Positions 8,084-15,887 of a stretch of DNA of 56,090 nt are shown here, piece after piece. The notes beneath the pieces were generated by a model. That model searched no databases and had not been told where the DNA came from. It saw only the letters and a list, made by a program, of their open reading frames with translations. The DNA is from Actinomycetes bacterium. GTDB taxonomy: Bacteria; Actinomycetota; Acidimicrobiia; Acidimicrobiales; RAAP-2. Within the stretch, counting starts at the first letter, position 1. Each line of letters opens with the position of its first letter. The DNA lies in the NCBI GenBank assembly GCA_021784205.1, contig JAJXTB010000005.1, forward strand, positions 1-56,090, in the 5' to 3' direction. Made by a program: the position numbers and the translations under genes.

Positions 8084-9379
8084 CTACCCGTTAAAGCTCT
8101 TCGAGCTGCGCTGATTGGCCGGCAGCTGCTGCCAGGCCTGAGCCATGTTCTTCATCGCCGAGAGCGCCGACTGCTGACCGGCGAGCACCGCGGGCAGTAC
8201 CTTGCTGCCGGCGTTGACGACGTTGACCTGGATGTAATTGTCCAGCATCGGGTACGGCGTCATGTGCTGGACGTTAACGAAGTTCAGCATCTGCTGGTTC
8301 ACCGGGTTCGACGTCGACATCCCGGCGATGTCCGGGATCAAACCGGCCGCGTTGATGATGTTGCCGGCGGCCCGAGTCGTCATGAAGTCGAGGAATTTGA
8401 AGGCCTCCTTCTGGTGCTGGGAGTACTTCATCACCGAGAAGCCGTCACCGGGGTACTCGACCACGCCCTTGATCGGGGTGGTGGAGAACGGCGGAACAAA
8501 CGCGGCGACGTTGGACTTCATCGTCGACGTGTACTGCGCAGTGTCCCACGTGCCGTCGACCATCATCGCGGCCTTACCCTTCTCGAAGTCCTGCATGTTG
8601 TTGGTCTTGGTCAGGACGTCCTTATTGGTGCAGCCACCGGTGTAGAGCGAGTGCCACTTGTTCAACTGGGCGAGGTTGCTCTGTGCGGTCCACTTGATGG
8701 AGCCGTCATAGAGACCCTTCCACTGCGGCAGCGAGTGCGCGCCGATCATCATGTAGCTCATGTCGTACCACGGATAGAACTCCGCGCCGAGCGCCTGGCC
8801 GCCGTTGCCGTAGACCAGTGGGGTGACCCCGATGGCCTTGAGCTTGGTACACGCGCTGCTCAGCTGGCTCCACGTGGTCGGCACGCGGGTGATGCCAGCC
8901 TTCTTGAAGAGCGACTTGTTGTAGAACCCAATGTAGAACTGCGTCTCGAGCGGCATCACGAGCGGGCCGTTGGCCGCGTTGAAGTTCGGCGACTCCCACT
9001 GCAGCCCGCCGATCTTGGCCAGATCGGCCGCCGGAACCTTGCCCTTGAGGTTCGTGAGGAAGCTCGAGTACTGCAGGTCATAGAGGCCCGTCCACATCAC
9101 CGCGAGGTCCGGCCCGTTATGCGAGATCGACGCCGCCTGCAAGAGGGCGAAATAGTTCGACGCCGGCTGGGCGACCACCTTGATAGTGATGTTCGGATTG
9201 GCCTTCTCGAAGGCCTTGACGAGATTGTTGGTCGCGACCGCGTTCTGCTCGGTGCCGTAGTTCTGCCAGAGCGTCAAGGTCACCTTGGCGCTGGCCGACG
9301 CGGGCACGGCGGCGTAGAACAAGCCGGCGAGCAGCGCGGCGGCGACCGCTCCGACCCCCCTGGTCCTTAGTTTCTTCAC
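8084..9379 (-). CDS. Sugar ABC transporter substrate-binding protein (family 1)
   Basis: A 431-residue extracellular solute-binding protein. The GTG at 9377-9379 was chosen because it has a good Shine-Dalgarno (AAGGGAG) and begins a proper signal peptide, KKLRTRG followed by a hydrophobic core and a signal peptidase I-type site ASASA-KV near residue 30; earlier starts would add a charged run. There is no lipobox Cys, so anchoring is unclear. The mature part starts VTLTLWQNYG, as in family 1 sugar-binding proteins, and contains AAMMVDGTWD and EYPGDGFSVMKYSQHQ. It is the first transport gene in the operon. The sugar is not identifiable by eye. Confidence 0.92.
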   Translation of the reverse strand: MKKLRTRGVGAVAAALLAGLFYAAVPASASAKVTLTLWQNYGTEQNAVATNNLVKAFEKANPNITIKVVAQPASNYFALLQAASISHNGPDLAVMWTGLYDLQYSSFLTNLKGKVPAADLAKIGGLQWESPNFNAANGPLVMPLETQFYIGFYNKSLFKKAGITRVPTTWSQLSSACTKLKAIGVTPLVYGNGGQALGAEFYPWYDMSYMMIGAHSLPQWKGLYDGSIKWTAQSNLAQLNKWHSLYTGGCTNKDVLTKTNNMQDFEKGKAAMMVDGTWDTAQYTSTMKSNVAAFVPPFSTTPIKGVVEYPGDGFSVMKYSQHQKEAFKFLDFMTTRAAGNIINAAGLIPDIAGMSTSNPVNQQMLNFVNVQHMTPYPMLDNYIQVNVVNAGSKVLPAVLAGQQSALSAMKNMAQAWQQLPANQRSSKSFNG

Positions 9380-9440
9380 TGGTGATTCTCCCTTCGTCCC
9401 CCAAGATTCACCATGAACCCTGGTTCTTGCGGATAACTCC

Positions 9441-11147
9441 TCAAGACCTGCCCACCACCGGCTCATCGAGCGACGGATCCACGCCGGTCGGCTGAGCCAA
9501 GAAATCGAAGTCGCAGCCCAATGGCGCCTGGGTCACGTGGCGCCGATATAGCGATACGTAGCCACGCGCGTCAAGAAGGGGCATCGCCACCTCGCGCGCA
9601 GCCCACTCGGCCGCGTCGACGTCGGCGTAGAGCTGACCGGCGTCGGCGTCGACCACGATGATGTCGCCATCTCGCACCCTCGCGAGCGGGCCGCCGATCG
9701 CCGACTCCGGCGCGACGTGCAAGAAGACCGTTCCGTAGCTGGTCCCCGACATGCGCGCGTCGGTGACGCGCACCATGTCACTCACCCCGGAGGCGAGCAG
9801 GGGCTCGGGGATGGGCACCATGCCCCACTCGGGCATACCGGGCCCGCCCACCGGGCCCGCGCCGCGCAGGACGAGCACCGCGTCGCGCGTCGCGCTCGAC
9901 GTAGGACCCGTGCGCTGCTCGACCTGGTCAGCCTCAATCACGTAGGCCGGTCCGCGGTGAGCGAGCAGCTCGGGCGTCGCGGCGCTGCGCTTGATCAGAG
10001 CCCCGTCCGGGGCAAGGTTGCCGCGCACGACGCGAAAGGCCCCAGCGCCGTCCACCGGCGCGGCGAGGTCGCGGACGACACCGCGCGCGGCTCCCGACTC
10101 GGCCTGGATCTCACGGGTCGTGCGACCGTCGGCGAGGACCACCTGGGGCGAGAGGAGATTGCCGAGCGCCGCCATCAGCGTAGGGACACCGCCGCTGGCG
10201 TCGAAGTCGTCCATCAGCGCGTTACCCGATGGCTCGACGTCGACGAGCACGGGCACGCGCCGCGCGGTGGCGTCGACGTCGTCGAGGGTGAGAGTGCGCC
10301 CGAGGCGGCTCGCCAGCGCGGTCAAGTGGATCACGGCGTTGGTCGAGCCCCCGGCCGCGCAGAGGCACGCCAGTGCGTTGGCGATCGCTTCGTCGCTCAC
10401 CTGCCGGGCACCGCTCGCGCCGGAGGTGACCAGTTCGACGATGCGTGTGCCGACGCGCCGGGCGACGTCGTGGTGCCTCTTGTCGCCCGCGGGTATCGAG
10501 GTCGATCCCGGCCAGGCGAGGCCGAGGGCTTCAACAACCACGCCCATCGAGGACGCGGTTCCCATGGTGTTGCACGTCCCCCGTCCGAGGGTGAGAGCGT
10601 CCTCGAACGCCGACCAGTCCGCGTCAGTGGTCGCCCCGCGCCGTCGCAGATCCCACTGACGCCACAGGTCGGTCCCGGTACCGACGCGTCGTCCCTGATA
10701 CGTTGCAACGGGCCGGGGGCCGGCGACTAGCACGAGAACGGGCAGGTTCGTCGAAAACGCCCCCATCAGGGCGCCCGGCACCGATTTGTCACAGGCCGCG
10801 AGCACGACCAAACCGTCGAGGGGCTGGCTGCGCAGGGACTCTTCGACCTCCATCGCGAGCAGGTTGCGATAGAGCATGGCGGTCGGCTTCATGAGATCTT
10901 CGCCGAGGGAGATCACCGGGAACTCGAGGGCGAATCCGCCCGCCGACTCGATACCTTCGCGCAACGGCGCGACGAGAGCAGCGAGGGGCTGATTGCAGGG
11001 ATTGAGATCGCTCGCCGACGTGGCGAGTCCGATCAGGGGGCGACCACCCTCGCGCGTGACGGCCGAACCGGCCATGCGCAAGGCGACGCGACTATCGAGG
11101 GCGATCTCGTTGTCGCCTCGCACCCAGCGGTCGCTGCGCAAGTTCAC
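9441..11147 (-). CDS. IlvD/Edd-family sugar-acid dehydratase
   Basis: A 568-residue Fe-S dehydratase. The three cluster cysteines are visible at Cys51 (DLNPCNQP), Cys119 (LAACDKSVPGALM) and Cys192 (GTCNTMGTASSM). The family markers AGGSTNAVIHL and DARMSGTSYGTV are also present. The GTG start overlaps the TGA of the upstream U32-like gene (GTGA), and choosing it removes an implausible 24-residue extension. Dihydroxyacid dehydratase (branched-chain amino acid synthesis), gluconate dehydratase, and arabonate/xylonate dehydratases share this fold. The neighbours (sugar ABC transporter, lactonase, KGSADH) favour an aldonate dehydratase making a 2-keto-3-deoxy acid. Confidence 0.88.
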   Translation of the reverse strand: MNLRSDRWVRGDNEIALDSRVALRMAGSAVTREGGRPLIGLATSASDLNPCNQPLAALVAPLREGIESAGGFALEFPVISLGEDLMKPTAMLYRNLLAMEVEESLRSQPLDGLVVLAACDKSVPGALMGAFSTNLPVLVLVAGPRPVATYQGRRVGTGTDLWRQWDLRRRGATTDADWSAFEDALTLGRGTCNTMGTASSMGVVVEALGLAWPGSTSIPAGDKRHHDVARRVGTRIVELVTSGASGARQVSDEAIANALACLCAAGGSTNAVIHLTALASRLGRTLTLDDVDATARRVPVLVDVEPSGNALMDDFDASGGVPTLMAALGNLLSPQVVLADGRTTREIQAESGAARGVVRDLAAPVDGAGAFRVVRGNLAPDGALIKRSAATPELLAHRGPAYVIEADQVEQRTGPTSSATRDAVLVLRGAGPVGGPGMPEWGMVPIPEPLLASGVSDMVRVTDARMSGTSYGTVFLHVAPESAIGGPLARVRDGDIIVVDADAGQLYADVDAAEWAAREVAMPLLDARGYVSLYRRHVTQAPLGCDFDFLAQPTGVDPSLDEPVVGRS

Positions 11148-12085
11148 GGCTCGGGAACTCCGATGCCCTCGGCGCCAAGCTTGGACATGACGAGATCCAC
11201 TCCCGAGGCGTCCAGCCATTCGAGGGCGAGCTGCGCACGGCGGACCTTCTCGCGCACGTTTCCCACGACGGCGTCGTCGAGATGCCCGCCGGCGGGATAA
11301 ACAGCGCGCGCGTTGCGCAGGCCGAACTTGGCGTAGAGGGGCGCCGCGACAAGGGCGATCTCGGCCAACTCGTGACCGCGCACCACGCCGCCGAGGGAGT
11401 CAGGCGCTTCGAGGTAGAGGTCGATCGGCGCATCCGAGAGTGCGCGCAGCTCGGCGAGCTCGTGCAGATTCATGTCACTGGGCACATTCACCGTCGTACC
11501 GCCGACCTCAACGAGTTGACGAAAGGCGATCGGGTTCGACGGAGCGAGGACTGCCGAGATCTTCCAGACGATCGAGCGCGGCAGTTCACCCTCACGCTGC
11601 ATCGCAGTGAGGATCTCCATCAGGCCGGTGTCGGCGATGAGAAAGCCCCGGATTCCCGATTCGACCGCGCGCTCAACGTCTTCGATGGCGTAGCGCAACT
11701 GGTGCGATCCGCGCAGCCGGCCCGACAGGAGCAGCCCGTCGGGCGAGCGCACCGCGCCACCGATGCCAAACTCTTCGCGCGGTCCGACGAAGAGGTTGAC
11801 CTCGAGTCCCTCGTCGGCCCCGATTCGGGCCATCTCACGCAACTCGTCGCGGGTGAGCAGCATCGCTCCGCTTCCCTGGGACGTGCGGTGCACCGTGACA
11901 TTACGAACGTGCGCCTCCTCGACCACCGCACGAAGGGCCGTCGGGTTCTCCACGCTCGGGATCTCAATGCGAAAGTGGGCGCCGTCAGCGAATCGCGCCG
12001 CACTATGTGGAGCGCCGTCAACCATCTCGCCGACGTGACGGCGCATGGCGGCGGCACCTCTCGGGCTTCCCTCACCGTAGGACAT
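11144..12085 (-). CDS. U32-peptidase-like TIM-barrel protein of unknown function
   Basis: A 313-residue soluble protein that resembles actinobacterial proteins routinely labelled 'U32 family peptidase'. Recognisable stretches are HFRIEIPSVENPTAL (about 37-51), VHRTSQGSGAMLLT (about 64-77), VNLFVGPREEFG, GFLIADTGLMEIL, TTVNVPSDMNLHELAEL, IDLYLEAPDSLGG and YAKFGLRNARAVYPAGGHL. The repeated beta-strand/helix pattern fits a TIM barrel. No peptidase active site is evident. It lies between an M24-like gene and the sugar-acid dehydratase and is coupled to the latter by overlap, so an enzymatic step in sugar-acid metabolism (aldolase or dehydratase-like) is a reasonable guess but unproven. Confidence 0.6.
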   Translation of the reverse strand: MSYGEGSPRGAAAMRRHVGEMVDGAPHSAARFADGAHFRIEIPSVENPTALRAVVEEAHVRNVTVHRTSQGSGAMLLTRDELREMARIGADEGLEVNLFVGPREEFGIGGAVRSPDGLLLSGRLRGSHQLRYAIEDVERAVESGIRGFLIADTGLMEILTAMQREGELPRSIVWKISAVLAPSNPIAFRQLVEVGGTTVNVPSDMNLHELAELRALSDAPIDLYLEAPDSLGGVVRGHELAEIALVAAPLYAKFGLRNARAVYPAGGHLDDAVVGNVREKVRRAQLALEWLDASGVDLVMSKLGAEGIGVPEP

Positions 12086-12097
12086 CGTCTTCCTTTC

Positions 12098-13243
12098 TCA
12101 CCGCTGCGACTTCACGAGTACCGTGTTGCGGCCCGTAGCGCTCATCGGCCACGAGGGGCTCGGCGTCACGAGCTCGACCGCCGTTTCGCCCACCACGTAA
12201 GTGTCTTCGATCTTCGCTCCGCCCGCGAGGCTCGGGTTCCACGCCACCGCGGTGCCCGCTCGTCGCACGACGTGCCAGAAGGGGTCGTCGTGCTGGCCCG
12301 GAGCGAGCTCGAACTCGCGCTGCTCGAAACCGATCGGCCCACCCTGGAAGTGCTCGCGCCAGGCGCCGGGCTTCCCGATGCTTTCGTAGGCCCGCGCGAG
12401 CGCATCGATAGTCTCGCCCCACGTCCCGCCAGGTAGCGACGCGGCGAGCACCGCCTCGTCGACCGCGTCGAGTTGGCGAGAGAGATCGACGATTTCATCG
12501 TCCGCGTGCGTTACGGCGAGGCGCGTCGCGGCCGCGTGCAGGCCGGCACGGCGGGCTACGACCACGACCATCAACGCCTCGCGCACGACCTCGCCCACGG
12601 CGAGCGGGTGGCGCACCTGGCGCAGTCGCTCGTCGCCCCCGACGATCAGACACACCGCCGCCGCTCCCTCGCGTGCAAGGGCCGCCGAAACAACCGCTGC
12701 CACGTCGTAGTCCGTCGTCGCGCCCGGGGTCCACGCCTCCACGCCCTCGGCCAAGGCGCGACCCACGAGGTCTCCCAACTCAACCAGGTCGGCGCACTCG
12801 CCGTCGCTAAGGACCAGTCGTGCCGCGACGACGTCGTCAAGTGCAGCACGCCCGAGCGTCACGTCATCACAGAGAAGATCCGCGACCGCACAGCCGGCGA
12901 ACTCACTCGCGGCACGCGCGGGTGCCGCGTGGTCGTACCAGGGCACCGCCACCAGCTCCCATCCGAGCTCGGCGACACGAAAGTCGCGCTCCAGGCGCGG
13001 CGCCTCGATCTCGCTGGTGATGAGTGCAGCACCCGATGGTGTGTCAAGCGTCCAGACGGGATCACTCGCGGCCGCGAGATCGATCGGGTCCGAGAGACCT
13101 CCGGTGCGCCAGTTGACGCCACCGGGTCGCGTCAGCAGGAGTCCGCGTGCCGTGCGCCGCTCGATCAATTCGCTCGCCCGGAGACGTGCCGTGGCGGCCC
13201 GGTCACCGATGCGTGACCGTCTGTTCGGTAATACAAAACTCAT
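12098..13243 (-). CDS. M24 (creatinase/aminopeptidase P fold) protein lacking metal ligands
   Basis: A 381-residue protein with the two-domain layout of Xaa-Pro peptidase and creatinase relatives: an N-terminal domain (about 1-145) and a pita-bread domain. The region REHFQGGPIGFEQREFELAPGQ holds the conserved His, and KIEDTYVV keeps the last Glu. The two Asp ligands of metallo-M24 enzymes appear replaced (VVVVARRAGLHAAATRL where 'D..........D.TR' is expected), and the other Glu appears to be Asn (AWNPS). It is therefore likely a metal-free hydrolase or lyase, or a binding protein, as creatinase works without metal. It is the first gene of the sugar-acid operon, under a good sigma-70-type promoter. 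Confidence 0.62.
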   Translation of the reverse strand: MSFVLPNRRSRIGDRAATARLRASELIERRTARGLLLTRPGGVNWRTGGLSDPIDLAAASDPVWTLDTPSGAALITSEIEAPRLERDFRVAELGWELVAVPWYDHAAPARAASEFAGCAVADLLCDDVTLGRAALDDVVAARLVLSDGECADLVELGDLVGRALAEGVEAWTPGATTDYDVAAVVSAALAREGAAAVCLIVGGDERLRQVRHPLAVGEVVREALMVVVVARRAGLHAAATRLAVTHADDEIVDLSRQLDAVDEAVLAASLPGGTWGETIDALARAYESIGKPGAWREHFQGGPIGFEQREFELAPGQHDDPFWHVVRRAGTAVAWNPSLAGGAKIEDTYVVGETAVELVTPSPSWPMSATGRNTVLVKSQR

Positions 13244-13261
13244 GTCGGTAGGAATGACACC

Positions 13262-13290
13262 ATAAAACCATGAAACAACAGGAGCGTCAA
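13262..13290 (-). promoter_or_regulatory. Promoter of the sugar-acid catabolic operon
   Basis: On the minus strand TTGACG (13285-13290) and TTTTAT (13262-13267) are separated by exactly 17 nt, ending 18 nt before the ATG at 13241-13243. It is the best consensus-like promoter in the window. The IclR gene reads the other way. Confidence 0.65.
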
Positions 13291-13311
13291 GTCAGTCAAC
13301 ACAGATTCATC

Positions 13312-13340
13312 GGAATTACTGTATAGTGTTGCGTAATGCC
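13312..13340. promoter_or_regulatory. Inverted repeat over the iclR start, candidate IclR operator
   Basis: GGAATTAC (13312-13319) and GTAATGCC (13333-13340) are inverted copies (7 of 8 match) with a 13-nt spacer. The right arm contains the ATG of the IclR gene, and the spacer contains a -10-like TATAGT (13322-13327) 8 nt before that ATG, indicating a leaderless transcript. A bound dimer would block its own gene and could affect the divergent operon. Confidence 0.5.
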
Positions 13341-14133
13341 GAAACTTGCCACCCCTCCGCAGGCCGAGCGCTACCAAGTGCAGTCCGTCGCCCGCGCCCT
13401 CGCCATCATCGACATGATCGCCGACTCGGGACCGAGCGGAATGAACATCACGGAGATGGCCGAGCGACTGGGCGTCGCCAAGAGCACCGCGCTCGCCCTG
13501 GCGCGAACCCTCACGGCGTCGGGCTACCTGCGCTCGGTCGACCCCGGCCCGCGCTACGTGTTGGGCCTGACACTGCTGCGCCTCGGCGACCTCGTCGGCC
13601 AACAGACCTCGATCGCCGAGGTGGGGCTGCCCGTGCTACGTGACCTCGCCTCCACAACCGGGATGACCGTCCGACTGGCGATGAACCAGAACGGCTTTCC
13701 CGTGTTCGTCGAGCGCATCGACGGCTCGGGCTCAGTGCGCTTTCACGCTCCACTCGGTCAGCGCGAGCAGCCCCACGCAACGGCAGCCGGCAAGGCCATC
13801 CTCGCCAACCTGCCCGACGACGAAGTCGCCGACATCCTGGCGGAGTCGGGCATGCCCCGCTACACGGCCAACACCGTCACGAACCCCGACGACCTACGCG
13901 CCGAGCTGACGCGGGTGCGCACCATCGGTTTCGCCGTCGACGACGAGGAGGAGGCCGAGGGAGTGTTCTGTGTGGGCTCGGCGATCTTCGATCATCAGGG
14001 CCACGTGGTGGGCGCCCTCAGCGTCACGGGTCTCAAGGTGGACGTCTCTTTGCACGACGTCCAACGCCTGGGCACGATCGTCCGTGAACACGCCAACCGC
14101 CTCACCTCACTACTGCGCGGAGCGGCGCGATGA
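13336..14133 (+). CDS. IclR-family transcriptional regulator
   Basis: A 265-residue regulator. Residues about 15-75 form the winged helix-turn-helix (VQSVARALAIIDMIADSG, then MNITEMAERLGVAKSTALALARTLTASGYL), and about 90-260 the IclR effector domain, with RLAMNQNGFPVFVERIDG, PHATAAGKAILANLPDDEV and EEAEGVFCVGSAIFDHQG. It faces the sugar-acid catabolic operon across 92 bp and is coupled (ATGA) to a sugar-type dehydrogenase. IclR regulators often sense sugar acids or aromatic acids and act as repressors, so it is the likely local regulator of this pathway. Its own start lies in an inverted repeat. Confidence 0.93.
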   Translation: MPKLATPPQAERYQVQSVARALAIIDMIADSGPSGMNITEMAERLGVAKSTALALARTLTASGYLRSVDPGPRYVLGLTLLRLGDLVGQQTSIAEVGLPVLRDLASTTGMTVRLAMNQNGFPVFVERIDGSGSVRFHAPLGQREQPHATAAGKAILANLPDDEVADILAESGMPRYTANTVTNPDDLRAELTRVRTIGFAVDDEEEAEGVFCVGSAIFDHQGHVVGALSVTGLKVDVSLHDVQRLGTIVREHANRLTSLLRGAAR

Positions 14134-15125
14134 GGGCCTTCGTCGTCGACCACGACGCCGGGGTCCGCGACTGGCCCGAGCCGACGGCCGCGGCCGGCGA
14201 GATCCTCGTCGAACCGCTCCTGGTGGGTGTGTGCGGCACTGACCTCGAGATCATTGATCACACCATCGACCCGGCGTACGTGCGCCACCCCCTCGTCATC
14301 GGCCACGAGTGGGTCGGACGACTCCGCGAAGGTCACGCCCTCGGTCCGACCGGCACTCACGTGGTCGTCGAGGGCGTCCTCACGTGCGGCCGGTGCCCCG
14401 AGTGCCGGCGCGGCGACACGAATCGTTGCGTGGTCTACGACGAGATCGGCTTCACCCGCCCCGGCGCGTTGGCCGACCTCGTAAAAGTACCCGCATGCGC
14501 CGTCCACGTTCTCGCCGAGCACGTCAGCAACGACGACGCCGTGCTCGTCGAGCCCATGGCCGTCGTCTGGCGGGCACTGACGCGCCTCGCGATTCCCGAC
14601 GGCGCCCGCGTGGCGGTAGTCGGCGACGGCACCGTGGCGTTGCTGACCGCGCACCTGGTGCGGCGATTCGCGCCCTCTCGCGTCGTCGTCGTGGGCCGAC
14701 GGGGCGCCCAACGCGACCTTGCGCTGCGCGCCGGGGCCGACGACTTTCTGATCACTCCCCCACCGGAGACCTTCGATCTAGTAATCGAGGCAGCCGGTGT
14801 CGCCACCGCGGTCAGCGACGCACTCTCCCTCGCCGCGCGCGGCGCCCAGGTGATCCTCCTGGGCCTGCCCGCCCACGGCACGACCGTGCCACTGGCCCCC
14901 GATCACCTCGTGAACAACGACATCATCCTCCAAGGCAGCTTCTCCTACACGCGCGCCGCATGGGCAGCCGTCGTCGAACTGGTCAATCGGGGCGAACTCT
15001 CCCCCGGGTTTCTCATCACGCATCGCTTCTCCCTCGATGATGCGGACGACGCGGTGCGCGCCCTGCGCGGGCCACTGGGCGAGGCTGAGCCGCGCGGCAA
15101 GGTCGTAGTGCGCGTTCGCGACTAA
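14130..15125 (+). CDS. Zinc-dependent MDR dehydrogenase (polyol/aldose type)
   Basis: A 331-residue medium-chain dehydrogenase. Catalytic zinc ligands are Cys35 (GVCGTDLE), His59 and Glu60 (IGHEWVG). Structural zinc cysteines are 86, 89, 92 and 100 (LTCGRCPECRRGDTNRC). The Rossmann segment VAVVGDGTVALLTAHLV is at about 165-181, with VVGRRGAQRDLALRAGADDF following. It overlaps the IclR stop by 4 nt. A role as the first oxidation step (aldose to lactone, or polyol to ketose) fits the facing operon, which has a lactonase, dehydratase and KGSADH but no other dehydrogenase for the sugar. A threonine- or sorbitol-dehydrogenase-like activity cannot be excluded. Confidence 0.85.
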   Translation: MRAFVVDHDAGVRDWPEPTAAAGEILVEPLLVGVCGTDLEIIDHTIDPAYVRHPLVIGHEWVGRLREGHALGPTGTHVVVEGVLTCGRCPECRRGDTNRCVVYDEIGFTRPGALADLVKVPACAVHVLAEHVSNDDAVLVEPMAVVWRALTRLAIPDGARVAVVGDGTVALLTAHLVRRFAPSRVVVVGRRGAQRDLALRAGADDFLITPPPETFDLVIEAAGVATAVSDALSLAARGAQVILLGLPAHGTTVPLAPDHLVNNDIILQGSFSYTRAAWAAVVELVNRGELSPGFLITHRFSLDDADDAVRALRGPLGEAEPRGKVVVRVRD

Positions 15126-15887
15126 CTAGTCCATGAACGCGCCGCCGTTGACCGAAATCGACTCGCCGGTGATGAACGCGGCGTCCTCGGAGACGAGGAA
15201 GGCGACGACCTTGGCGACGTCCTCGGGCGTCTCGAGCCGACCGAGGGGCGTGTCGTTGATCCACATCGACCGCACCGCGGCGGCATCGGTGCCGCGCAGC
15301 GCCGCCTCCCACTCGAGCTCGCGTTCCTGCATAGGGGTCGCCACGAATCCCGGCGACACGCTATTGACCCTGATGCCGTGGGGGGCGAGCTCGTAAGCCA
15401 TCGCCTGAGTGAGCCCGAGCACCGCGAACTTGCTCGCCACGTAGTCAGAGAGGAACGGCACCCGGCCCTGTTTGGCGGCCATGGAGGCCGTATTGACGAT
15501 GCAGCCGCGGGTCCCGCGCGCGATCATCTCGCGCGCGGCCGACTGGCCGGCGTAGAAGACGCCATAGGTGTTCACTTCAAAGGTGCGAACGAGGTCCGCG
15601 GGCGACACTTCGAGGAAGCCCTGCATCTTGGAGATCCCGGCGTTGGAGATCCACACGTCGATCGACCCATGCTCGTTGGCGACCTCCCCAGCCACGGCCT
15701 CGCACGCCACCGGGTCGGTGACGTCAAGGCTCAGAGCGCGGCCGCCGATCGACGCGGCCACGGCCACAGCCGCGTCGAGGTTGACGTCGGTGGCGACGAC
15801 GTAGTGCCCACGGCGCGCGAGCTCGCGCGCGATGGCCGCGCCGATGCCGCTGCCGGCGCCCGTCACGACCGCGGTCGGATTAGCCAT
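15126..15887 (-). CDS. SDR-family oxidoreductase
   Basis: A 253-residue classical short-chain dehydrogenase. The cofactor motif TGAGSGIG is at about 9-16, NAG at 82-84, and catalytic Ser135, Tyr149 and Lys153 (DYVASK). The sequence LAPHGIRVNSVSPGFVATPM, usual after the active site, is present. Asp34 (VATDVN) at the end of the second strand suggests NAD(H) preference. It is the last gene of the deoR operon, overlapping the FGGY kinase by 8 nt, so it probably interconverts a polyol and a ketose before or beside phosphorylation. It converges with the zinc dehydrogenase gene; the two stops abut. Confidence 0.88.
   Translation of the reverse strand: MANPTAVVTGAGSGIGAAIARELARRGHYVVATDVNLDAAVAVAASIGGRALSLDVTDPVACEAVAGEVANEHGSIDVWISNAGISKMQGFLEVSPADLVRTFEVNTYGVFYAGQSAAREMIARGTRGCIVNTASMAAKQGRVPFLSDYVASKFAVLGLTQAMAYELAPHGIRVNSVSPGFVATPMQERELEWEAALRGTDAAAVRSMWINDTPLGRLETPEDVAKVVAFLVSEDAAFITGESISVNGGAFMD

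Noticed and set aside
8006..9370. A 454-codon open frame on the plus strand
   Set aside because: It lies antisense to the sugar-binding protein gene, which has a signal peptide, Shine-Dalgarno and family motifs.
11144..12085. Calling this gene a true U32 collagenase-type peptidase
   Set aside because: Only fold-level likeness is seen; no catalytic motif and the context is sugar-acid metabolism.
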